Shown here one piece after another: positions 16,934 through 24,658 of a stretch of DNA of 64,000 nucleotides (within the stretch, counting starts at the first letter, position 1; each line of letters begins with the position of its first letter). The stretch is taken from the NCBI RefSeq assembly GCF_900107965.1, contig NZ_FNVU01000001.1, forward strand, positions 806,001 to 870,000, read 5' to 3'. This DNA is from Actinacidiphila yanglinensis. Its GTDB lineage: Bacteria > Actinomycetota > Actinomycetes > Streptomycetales > Streptomycetaceae. Under the pieces are notes generated by a model. That model saw only the letters and a program-made list of their open reading frames with translations, was not told the origin of the DNA and searched no databases. The translations under genes and the position numbers were made by a program.

Positions 16934-18700
16934 CTGACCAGCGTCGACTCGAGAGCCGGCAGCGGAGCGCTGCTGCGGCAGCTGAGGACGTACGGGAGGC
17001 CGCACGCCCGGGCCGTCGGCGTCGTCGTGCTGCTCCAGGTCGTCCAGACGGTCGCCCTGCTCTACCTGCCGCGGCTGAGCGCCGACATCATCGACCAGGG
17101 CATGGCCGACGACGACACCGGGCTGATCCGCCGGCTCGGCGGGGTGATGATCCTGGTCGCCGCGGTGCAGGGCGCGGCCACGATCGCCGCGGTGCGGTTG
17201 AGCGCGCGGACCGCGATGGCCGTCGGACGGGACATCCGCAAGGCGGTCTTCCGGACGGTGCAGCGCTTCTCCGCCCGGGAGATGGAGTCCTTCGGCATCC
17301 CCTCGCTGATCACCCGTACCTCCAACGACGTACAGCAGATCCAGATGCTGTTCCTGTCGCTGCTCACCCTCGTGGTGACCGCGCCCGTCATGGCGGTCGG
17401 CGGTGTCGTCCTCGCGCTCGCCCAGGACGTCGTCCTGTCCCTGCTGATGGTCGTGCTGATCCCGGTGATCGGCGTGCTGGTGGCCCTGCTGATCCGGCGG
17501 ATGCGGCCGCTGTCCCGGACCCTGCAGACCCGGGTCGACACCGTCAACCGGGTGGTCAGGGAGCAGATCGCCGGCATCCGCGTCACCCGCGCCTTCGGCC
17601 GGCAGGCGTACGAACGCGGGCGCTTCGGGACGGCGAGCGGCCAACTCGCCGACGTCTCCGAGTCGCTCGGCCGCGTCACCACGCTGATGCTGCCGCTGGT
17701 GGTCAACGCGGTGAACGTCTTCGGCGCCCTCGCGGTGGGGATCGGCGGGTACCGGGTCCAGCACGGGGACACCCCGGTCGGCGCGCTGACCGCCTTCCTC
17801 GTCTACCTCGTCATGGTCCAGACGGCGCTGCTCTCGGCGGTCTTCGTCATCATGGGCCTGCCCCGGGCCGAGGTGTGCGCGGCGCGCGTCGAGGAGGTGC
17901 TGCGCACCGAGCCGAGCGTCGCCCCGCCGACGGCTCCGGTCGGGGAGTTCGCGGTGCCCGGGCACGTGGAGTTCAGCGACGTGCACTTCCGCTCGCCCGG
18001 CGCGGAGAAGGACATCCTGCGCGGTGTCGGCTTCGTCGCCGGCCCGGGCACCACCACCGGGATCGTCGGCTCGACCGGCAGCGGGAAGAGCACCCTGATC
18101 GGTCTGGCCTGCCGGCTCTTCGACCCCACCCGGGGCCGGGTCCTGGTCGGGGGCGTGGACGTGAGGTCGCTCGACCCGGCCGCGCTCTCCGCCGCGGTGG
18201 GCCTCGTGCCGCAGCAGCCGTACCTGTTCTCCGGGACAGTGGCCTCCAACCTGCGCTACGGCCGCCCGGACGCGACCGACGAGGAACTGTGGCAGGCCCT
18301 GGAGACGGCGCAGGCACGGGACTTCGTGGAGCGCATGGACGGCGGGCTCGGCGCGGTGGTCCCGCAGGGCGGCCGCAACCTGTCCGGTGGCCAGCGGCAG
18401 CGGCTGGCGATCGCCCGGGTGCTCGTCCACCGGCCGCGGATCTACCTCTTCGACGACTCCTTCTCGGCGCTGGACCACGCCACGGACGCGGCGCTGCGGC
18501 ACGCCCTCACCGCCCGGACCGCCGACGCCACCGTCATCGTCGTCGCGCAGCGGGTGAGCACCATCGCCCGCGCCGACCGGATCGTGGTCCTCGACGAGGG
18601 CGCGGTCGCGGGCGTCGGCACCCACGACGCGCTGCTGCGGGACAGCCCGGTCTACCGCGAGATCGCGCGCTCCCAGGGAGTGGAAGGGGCCCGGCGATGA
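16934..18700 (+). CDS. ABC exporter half-transporter, degenerate-site partner; probable CTG start
   Basis: A 588-residue type IV ABC exporter: six TM helices (to about residue 315), then the ATPase domain with Walker A GSTGSGKST, signature NLSGGQRQR and Walker B RIYLFDDSFSALD. The residue after Walker B Asp is Asp rather than the catalytic Glu, as in the degenerate half of heterodimeric exporters (LmrC/BmrC, TM287 type). No ATG, GTG or TTG lies in frame between the previous stop and the end of TM1. A CTG at 16934, 6 nt after AAGGAG, gives a complete TM1; the first GTG (17027) would cut into it. The stop overlaps the partner gene (ATGA). Confidence 0.85.
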   Translation: MTSVDSRAGSGALLRQLRTYGRPHARAVGVVVLLQVVQTVALLYLPRLSADIIDQGMADDDTGLIRRLGGVMILVAAVQGAATIAAVRLSARTAMAVGRDIRKAVFRTVQRFSAREMESFGIPSLITRTSNDVQQIQMLFLSLLTLVVTAPVMAVGGVVLALAQDVVLSLLMVVLIPVIGVLVALLIRRMRPLSRTLQTRVDTVNRVVREQIAGIRVTRAFGRQAYERGRFGTASGQLADVSESLGRVTTLMLPLVVNAVNVFGALAVGIGGYRVQHGDTPVGALTAFLVYLVMVQTALLSAVFVIMGLPRAEVCAARVEEVLRTEPSVAPPTAPVGEFAVPGHVEFSDVHFRSPGAEKDILRGVGFVAGPGTTTGIVGSTGSGKSTLIGLACRLFDPTRGRVLVGGVDVRSLDPAALSAAVGLVPQQPYLFSGTVASNLRYGRPDATDEELWQALETAQARDFVERMDGGLGAVVPQGGRNLSGGQRQRLAIARVLVHRPRIYLFDDSFSALDHATDAALRHALTARTADATVIVVAQRVSTIARADRIVVLDEGAVAGVGTHDALLRDSPVYREIARSQGVEGARR

Positions 18701-20496
18701 CCACCGCTCCGCCCGGCTTCCGGCGCACCTCGCTGCGGCTGCTCGGCCTGATCAGGCCGTATCGGCGGCTGTCCGGGGTCGCCGTCCTCGGCGTCGGCAG
18801 CATCGCCCTGAACGTGAGCGGCCCCTGGCTGCTCGGCCGCGCCACCGACCACGTCTTCCACGCCCGCGCCACGTCGTCGGGGCTGAGCGTCCACGGGGTG
18901 GTCCTGCCCCTGCTCGCCGCGGCCGGCGCCTACGCGGGCTCCGGACTGCTGTGGGCCCTGCAGGGCCGCTTCACCACCAGGATCGTCCAGCGCGCGGTGT
19001 ACGCGCTGCGCGCGAGCGTGGAGGACAAGCTGACCCGGCTGCCGCTGTCGTACGTCGACCAGCAGCCGCGCGGCGAGGTGCTGAGCCGGACCACCAACGA
19101 CATCGACAACATCGCGCAGAGCATGCAGCAGACGCTCAGCCAGATCACCAACTCCGTCCTCCTGCTGGTGGGCGTGCTCGGCGCGATGTTCTGGATCTCG
19201 CCACTGCTCGCCCTGGTGGCGGTGGTGGCGGTGCCGCTGTCGATGTACACCACCCGCCTGATCGGGCGGCGCGCCCAGCCGCAGTTCGACCAGCAGTGGA
19301 AGACCACCGGCGAGCTCAACTCCCACATCGAGGAGGCGTACACCGGCTTCGCCCTGGTGAAGGCGTTCGGCCGGCACGACGAGAGCGCCGCGGAGTTCGA
19401 CGCGCACAACGAACTGCTCTACGACTCCTCCGCCCGCGCGCAGCTCGTCTCCGGCGCGATCGGTCCGGTCACCACGGTCATCGGCAATGTCAGCTACGTG
19501 GTGGTGGCCGTCGTCGGCGGGCTCCAACTGGCCTCCGGCGCGCTGTCGATCGGCGCGGTCCAGGCGTTCGTGCAGTACTCGCGCCAGTTCACCCAGCCGC
19601 TGATGGCCGCCGCCGCGCTGTCGAACCTCGTCCAGTCAGGGGTCGCCTCCGCCGACCGGGTCTTCGCGTTCCTCGACGCGCCGGAGGAGGTGCCGACCGC
19701 GCCGGGCGCCGCCGCGCCGCGGCCGGACCGGGGCCGGGTGTGCTTCGAGCAGGTCGCGTTCCGCTACCGGCCGGACCGGCCGGTGATCCGGAACCTCACG
19801 CTGACCGTCGAACCCGGCCGGCTGGTCGCCATCGTCGGGCCGACCGGCGCCGGCAAGACCACCCTGGTCAACCTGCTGATGCGGTTCTACGACATCGACG
19901 CGGGCCGGATCACCGTCGACGGCGTGGACATCCGGACCATGGACCGCGACGCGCTGCGCTCCCTGATCGGCATGGTGCTCCAGGACACCTGGCTCTTCGG
20001 CGGCACGATCCGGGAGAACATCGGCTACGGCCGGGCCGGCGCCACCGACGAGGAGATCAGGGCGGCGGCGGCCGCGGCGCACGTGGACCACTTCGTCCGG
20101 ACCCTCTCCGACGGCTACGACACCGTCATCGACGACGAGGGCTCCGGGGTGAGCGCGGGCGAGCGGCAACTCCTCACCATCGCCCGGGCGATGGTCGCCG
20201 ACCCGCTGATCCTCGTCCTGGACGAGGCGACCAGTTCCGTCGACACCCGGACCGAACTGCTCCTGCAGCAGGCGATGGCACGGCTGAGCCGGGGCCGTAC
20301 CAGTTTCGTCATCGCCCACCGGCTGTCCACCATCCGGGAGGCCGATCTGATCCTGATGATGGTGGACGGCGACATCGTCGAGCAGGGCACCCACGACGAG
20401 CTGCTGGCCGCGGGCGGTGCCTACGCCCGGCTGCACGCCGCGCAGTTCGCGCGGCCCCTCGACGAGCAGGCCCCCGCGGAAGGCGGCTTCCGCTGA
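18697..20496 (+). CDS. ABC exporter half-transporter, consensus-catalytic partner
   Basis: A 599-residue partner of the preceding gene: six TM helices, Walker A GPTGAGKTT, Walker B LILVLDEATSSVD with the catalytic Glu, and switch His in VIAHRLST. Its signature is VSAGERQ rather than LSGGQ; the altered signature here and the altered Walker B in the partner together disable one of two ATP sites, the normal plan of a heterodimeric exporter. It probably exports the cluster product and may confer self-resistance. ATG 18697 lies in the ATGA overlap. Confidence 0.9.
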   Translation: MTTAPPGFRRTSLRLLGLIRPYRRLSGVAVLGVGSIALNVSGPWLLGRATDHVFHARATSSGLSVHGVVLPLLAAAGAYAGSGLLWALQGRFTTRIVQRAVYALRASVEDKLTRLPLSYVDQQPRGEVLSRTTNDIDNIAQSMQQTLSQITNSVLLLVGVLGAMFWISPLLALVAVVAVPLSMYTTRLIGRRAQPQFDQQWKTTGELNSHIEEAYTGFALVKAFGRHDESAAEFDAHNELLYDSSARAQLVSGAIGPVTTVIGNVSYVVVAVVGGLQLASGALSIGAVQAFVQYSRQFTQPLMAAAALSNLVQSGVASADRVFAFLDAPEEVPTAPGAAAPRPDRGRVCFEQVAFRYRPDRPVIRNLTLTVEPGRLVAIVGPTGAGKTTLVNLLMRFYDIDAGRITVDGVDIRTMDRDALRSLIGMVLQDTWLFGGTIRENIGYGRAGATDEEIRAAAAAAHVDHFVRTLSDGYDTVIDDEGSGVSAGERQLLTIARAMVADPLILVLDEATSSVDTRTELLLQQAMARLSRGRTSFVIAHRLSTIREADLILMMVDGDIVEQGTHDELLAAGGAYARLHAAQFARPLDEQAPAEGGFR

Positions 20497-20535
20497 CACC
20501 CGCAGTCCGTTGACACCCAGCCGAATGAGGTTGCG

Positions 20536-21702
20536 ATGCCCAAGAGCAGTGAACTTCGCGCAGTGCGGCCCGAACACGAGCTGATCCTCGCCCTGTCCCA
20601 GCCGCGGCTGACCGCGGCCGACCAGCAGCACGTCCGCCGGCTCGTCGCCGGCTCCGCCGGCCACCTGCACTGGGGGGAGTTCGTCGAGCAGGCGGCCCGG
20701 CACCAGGTGATGCCCCTCGTCTCCCGCCACCTCACCCGGCTGCGCCTGACCCACACCGAGGAGGGGAAGCAGATCATCCCCTTCGCATGGCTCTACTCGG
20801 ACGTCTACAACGGCAGCCGCCGCCGCAACGAGGCCCTCGCCAACGAGTACGCGGTCGTCCTGCGCGCCCTCGACGAGGTGGGCATCGACTACCTCATCCG
20901 CAAGGGCCCGGTCCTCGGCGAGCACGTCTACCACGACCGCGCGGCACGCCGGATCTCGAACATCGACGTCTTCATGCGCCGCCGGGACTATCCCCGGTTC
21001 CAGCAACTCGCCACCGATCTCGGATTCCGGATGGGCGAGCTGTCCGCGAACGGGTCGTCGATCGTGCCGTTCGCGCGGAAGACCGAGCTGTACTGGAAGA
21101 TGAATCTCACCAACACCTCCCTGCCCTATGCACGGGTGGGCGATCGCGACCTCGTCGAGTCGTATCTCCTGTCGTGCATGTTCAGCCTCTTCCAGCCGAT
21201 GCTCGGAATTCAGGACGACGCCGACGACTTCCTCGAACGCAGCGTTCCCACCGTGCTGTACGGCGAGCCCTCCCGCATGCTGGACCCGGTGGACCAGGTA
21301 CTCGACTCCTGCATCCAGATCCATCTCAGGGCCACCCTGTTCTACTACATCGAAAGCGGCAAGGACCTGCTGGTCCGAAACTTCCTCGACCTCGCCCACC
21401 TGCTCCGGCAGGCGCCCGCCGGCTTCCCCGAGGCGTTCCGGAAGCGGGTCGCGAAGTTCGGTGTCGAGAAGAGCGCCTTCTATTCACTGCATTTCACCCG
21501 GCTGCTCTATCCTGATGCAGTGTCCGATGAACTCCTGGAGGGGTTCCGGCCCGACGACATCGCCTATCTCGACGAGTACGGCGGTTTCGACGGCGTGCGG
21601 TACACCTGGCAGCGGAGTTTCAGCGAGCGCCTTTTCGATCCGCGCCGAGTGGAGGAAGTCGCCGGCCGGAGCAAGGTGCCGGGACCGCGTTCGGTCGTCT
21701 GA
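20536..21702 (+). CDS. NTP_transf_5-like protein (PF14907 type), possibly inactive
   Basis: A 388-residue protein. Residues 45-260 resemble the nucleotidyltransferase family PF14907: EYAVVLRALDEVGIDYLIRKGPVLGEHVYHDRAARRISNIDVFMRR. The family usually has an Asp-x-Asp metal pair (D-L-D or D-I-D) at the end of this block; here it reads N-I-D, so the first Asp is lost. A segment around ELYWKMNLTN sits where a third acidic residue would be expected. It may be a scaffold or substrate-binding partner of the second copy at 28557. It follows the ABC genes by 39 nt. Confidence 0.65.
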   Translation: MPKSSELRAVRPEHELILALSQPRLTAADQQHVRRLVAGSAGHLHWGEFVEQAARHQVMPLVSRHLTRLRLTHTEEGKQIIPFAWLYSDVYNGSRRRNEALANEYAVVLRALDEVGIDYLIRKGPVLGEHVYHDRAARRISNIDVFMRRRDYPRFQQLATDLGFRMGELSANGSSIVPFARKTELYWKMNLTNTSLPYARVGDRDLVESYLLSCMFSLFQPMLGIQDDADDFLERSVPTVLYGEPSRMLDPVDQVLDSCIQIHLRATLFYYIESGKDLLVRNFLDLAHLLRQAPAGFPEAFRKRVAKFGVEKSAFYSLHFTRLLYPDAVSDELLEGFRPDDIAYLDEYGGFDGVRYTWQRSFSERLFDPRRVEEVAGRSKVPGPRSVV

Positions 21703-21771
21703 CACGTCGCGCCGATTCCCGTCCGCGGGCGTCGCGGCACACCGTGATACGGAACGGGAAGAGGAGAACTC

Positions 21772-23076
21772 GTGCCCGATTCAGTGTTCAAACAGACCAC
21801 CCACTCGTCCGCGCAGCAGACCTCGGAACTCGACCTCGTCCGCCAGGAGATCATCGACGGGATACCCCGGTATTCCGAGCACGGACCCACTCACGCCTCC
21901 ACCTGCTACGTGTGGCCGTCCTCGGAGTGCCCGGTCGGCTGCGGGCACTGCAACTACGCCTCGCCGCTGTCGCTGGACCGGCTGACCAGGTACAGCGTGG
22001 CCCGCGACCCGGGACCGGTGCTGCGCCTGATGAACAGCATGGGCCTGTGGAAGGCGGTGCTGTCCGGCGGCGGCGAGCCGATGGTGGAACCGGAGTTCTG
22101 CGAGCGCTTCGTGAACGAGATCGACTCCCCGGGCCTGGAGGAGATCGAACTCATCACCAGCGCCCACTTCGCCGCCGACCCGGCCGAGACCCGGCTGCGC
22201 CTGGAACGGCTGGTCGAGGCGTGGCGCAGCAGGTCCCCCGACCTCGCGCGGGCGCACTTCTCGGTGCGCATCAGCCTCGACTGGTTCCACGCCCAGCGCA
22301 TCGGGGTCGAGCCCGCCGCACGCGTGATCCGCGTGCTCGGCGACCCCGGTATGCGGGACGTCGGCTGCTACGTCCGCTCGGTCCTCCTCGACAACGACTC
22401 CACCATGGCGGACCTCAGCGCCATGCTCGGCGGGCACCTGACCGAACTGCGCGACTACCAGCAGGAGATCGTCCTCCCGGACGGGCGCACCATCCTCGTC
22501 TACTACAAGAACCTGATCGTCGACGGGCGGATGAACGAGCGGAAGCTGTCCAGGCTGCCGATCGGCCTGCCCACCGCCTCCCGGGCGGACGTCTTCGGCA
22601 AGCGCTTCGTCGACGGCAACGGCCGCCAGGTCCCCGCGCGGACGTACAACGGCCCGCAGGTACGCCATCTGGACGGGCTCGCCTGCCTGATCGACGACGA
22701 CGGCCGGGTCCGGATCCTGGAGGGCAACGACCCCCACCGCTGCGTGAACGTCCGCGACATCGACCACTGGCCGGAGGCGGTGGCGTACCTCTACGCCGAC
22801 CCGATCACGGTGTACCTGGTCGACAACGGCCCCCAGGCCCTGGCCGCCCTGATCAGCGACGCCTTTCCCGAGGCCGCGACGGTCGCGGCGGACACCAACC
22901 AGCTCTACCACCTGACCGAGTTACTGCTCACCACGCCCGAGCGCCGCCTGTACGCGACGCTGCGCGCGCTGGAACTCCACGTCGAGGAGGGCCGCGTCAC
23001 GGTCGAGCCGAAGCTGCTGGCCAGGGCCTGGCAGGCGCTGGCCGACGAGGGCGTGCCGCTGCCGGGACGGGGGTGA
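21772..23076 (+). CDS. Radical SAM enzyme
   Basis: A 434-residue protein with a radical SAM cluster motif near the N-terminus: SSECPVGCGHCNYAS, giving Cys53-x3-Cys57-x2-Cys60. The SAM-binding GGE-type motif follows in AVLSGGGEPMVEP, then strand motifs EIELITSAHF and FSVRISLDWFH. The C-terminal half (from about residue 220) has no second Cys-rich SPASM or Twitch domain; it holds a YYKNLIVDGR segment and an ILEGNDPHRCVNVRDIDHW segment. Substrate is unknown. No RiPP precursor or RRE-type gene is nearby, so a small-molecule or carrier-bound substrate is more likely. GTG 21772 follows GAGGAGA. Confidence 0.85.
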   Translation: MPDSVFKQTTHSSAQQTSELDLVRQEIIDGIPRYSEHGPTHASTCYVWPSSECPVGCGHCNYASPLSLDRLTRYSVARDPGPVLRLMNSMGLWKAVLSGGGEPMVEPEFCERFVNEIDSPGLEEIELITSAHFAADPAETRLRLERLVEAWRSRSPDLARAHFSVRISLDWFHAQRIGVEPAARVIRVLGDPGMRDVGCYVRSVLLDNDSTMADLSAMLGGHLTELRDYQQEIVLPDGRTILVYYKNLIVDGRMNERKLSRLPIGLPTASRADVFGKRFVDGNGRQVPARTYNGPQVRHLDGLACLIDDDGRVRILEGNDPHRCVNVRDIDHWPEAVAYLYADPITVYLVDNGPQALAALISDAFPEAATVAADTNQLYHLTELLLTTPERRLYATLRALELHVEEGRVTVEPKLLARAWQALADEGVPLPGRG

Positions 23077-23084
23077 GGCCGGCG

Positions 23085-23861
23085 ATGGCACCGAAGAGGC
23101 GCATCCTTCCGGTCACCGGGCCGCCGGGGGCCGGAAAGACCACCGCACTGATCTCCCTGGCGGCCCAGCACCCGCAGCTCGCCAGGTTCGGCGTACGGGA
23201 CTTCGGCCTCGAACTCGCCCGCGCGGGCGACCCGTTGGGCCTGCGGATGCGCGAGACACTGCTGCGCGGCGGGCTGGTCTCCGACGCGCTGGTGCGGCGG
23301 GAGTTCCGGTGCTTCCTCGACCGGCTGTCCGGCGAGGTCGCCGCCGTCGCCGTCGAGGGGTACCCCCGCGACCCGCGCCAGTGCCGGGACTTCACCGAGG
23401 TGGTGGCGGCGGTGGACGGCGAACTCGCCGGGCTCGTCGCGGTTGAACTGCCGGACGAGGAGGTCCGGGCCCGGGTCGTGGGCCGGCGGATATGCACCCG
23501 CTGCGGGATCCCCGCGCCGGAAGGGGCCACGGCCGCCGCACCAGCGGCGGGAGCGGCCGGGGCCGCCATGCCCGCGGCAGGCCGCCCCGAGGAGCGCTGC
23601 GCCGCGTGCGGCGGAGCCGTCGCGCCGCGCGACGACGACGCCGAGGAGCGGCTGGCACGGCGGCTGGCCGACTACCGCACGGTGAGCGCCGGGGTCCGCG
23701 CGTACTTCCGGGCCCGCGGGCTGCTGCACACCGTGGACGGGCTGCGCAGCCCGGCGCAGGTGCGGCGGCACCTGCTCGACCTGCTGCTGCCGACGGCCGC
23801 CGCATCCGCGGCGGGAGCACCGCCCGCCACCCGGCCCGACCCCGAAGGAGGGGACACATGA
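23085..23861 (+). CDS. Nucleoside-monophosphate-kinase-like protein (adenylate kinase fold)
   Basis: A 258-residue protein. P-loop GPPGAGKTT at residues 12-20 and the NMP-binding EGYPRDPRQCRDF (Gly-Tyr/Phe-Pro-Arg motif) mark an adenylate-kinase-like fold. A four-cysteine LID (CTRCGIPAP ... CAACGGA) with an Ala/Gly-rich insert would bind Zn. The DFGLELARAGDPLGLRMRETLLRGGLVSDALV stretch equals the AMP-binding helix region. It is divergent and has an extra C-terminal tail, so it is a cluster-specific kinase rather than housekeeping adk. It begins 8 nt after the radical SAM gene and overlaps the next gene by 4 nt. Confidence 0.75.
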   Translation: MAPKRRILPVTGPPGAGKTTALISLAAQHPQLARFGVRDFGLELARAGDPLGLRMRETLLRGGLVSDALVRREFRCFLDRLSGEVAAVAVEGYPRDPRQCRDFTEVVAAVDGELAGLVAVELPDEEVRARVVGRRICTRCGIPAPEGATAAAPAAGAAGAAMPAAGRPEERCAACGGAVAPRDDDAEERLARRLADYRTVSAGVRAYFRARGLLHTVDGLRSPAQVRRHLLDLLLPTAAASAAGAPPATRPDPEGGDT

Positions 23862-24658
23862 CCACGCCGATGACGGACATGATGACCGCCCGGCGCACGG
23901 CCCTGAACGCGATGGCCGATCTCCCGGAACCGGCCGCCGCGCGACGGCCGTTCGCCGGCGTCCGGGTCCGGCTGGAGGACCACCTGCCGCCGCACGGTGC
24001 CCGGGATATCCCCCCGGGCCTGGTCACCGCGGTGGCGGACCGGCTCGTCCGCGACGACGGGACGCACGGGGCGGGCGCTGCGGTGCTGACCGGCCTGTCC
24101 CGCTCCTTCGACCTGCCCGCCGCACGGGCCTTCCACGAGGCGCTGTTCGGTCGGGTGTGGGACGAGGTCAACCGCCGCTCCGGCCCGCAGGGCCCCGGCG
24201 ACCACTACCGGATCAAGGTCAACGTCACCTCCGACGGGGCGATACCGCTGGAGCTGTACGGCAGCCGGTGGAGCTTCAAGCAGCTGCACATGGACCGGGA
24301 CGCGCTGCTCTTCTCCCATCTCTACGGCCCGGCGGCGGGGTTCGGCGGCGGCACGCTGCGACTGGTGGACATCCGCACCTACATGCGGCGGCGCGCCCTG
24401 CGCTTCGACGACCTCTTCGAGTGGTCGCGCGAGCCGACCCCCGGCAGCAAGCCGGTGCTGCGCGCCGAGCACGAGGGGCCGGCCCTCGGCGAGTGCGGCA
24501 TCGACCTCGGGCGCCCCGGGCCCGACGAGATCGTCTACGTGAACAACTTTCCCGGCGCGGGGGTCCTGCACGGCTTCACCCCGGTCGTGCCCGAGGACCG
24601 GAGCAGCTTCGTCCGGGAGTTCCACCGGTGCAGCGTGAAGGGGGTGCCGAGTTGCTGA
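23858..24658 (+). CDS. Putative 2-oxoglutarate/Fe(II)-dependent oxygenase
   Basis: A 266-residue protein. A facial triad can be read as His144-x-Asp146 in KQLHMDRDALLF and His238 in GAGVLHGFTP, with Arg248 or Arg253 (EDRSSFVREFHR) available for 2-oxoglutarate. Between them lie strands GGTLRLVDIRTYMRRR and DEIVYVNNFPGAG, typical of the double-stranded beta helix. It would hydroxylate, desaturate or otherwise oxidise an intermediate, possibly a carrier-bound amino acid. It does not closely match a named subfamily. ATG 23858 overlaps the previous stop (ATGA). Confidence 0.65.
   Translation: MTTPMTDMMTARRTALNAMADLPEPAAARRPFAGVRVRLEDHLPPHGARDIPPGLVTAVADRLVRDDGTHGAGAAVLTGLSRSFDLPAARAFHEALFGRVWDEVNRRSGPQGPGDHYRIKVNVTSDGAIPLELYGSRWSFKQLHMDRDALLFSHLYGPAAGFGGGTLRLVDIRTYMRRRALRFDDLFEWSREPTPGSKPVLRAEHEGPALGECGIDLGRPGPDEIVYVNNFPGAGVLHGFTPVVPEDRSSFVREFHRCSVKGVPSC

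Noticed and set aside
20497..21771. Short gaps around the NTP_transf_5 and radical SAM genes checked for a RiPP precursor
   Set aside because: The gaps are 39 and 69 nt and hold only ribosome sites; no leader-core peptide frame is visible.
21744..23084. Open frame upstream of the NMP-kinase-like gene
   Set aside because: It overlaps the radical SAM gene in another frame and has Arg-rich shadow composition; the P-loop protein starts at 23085.
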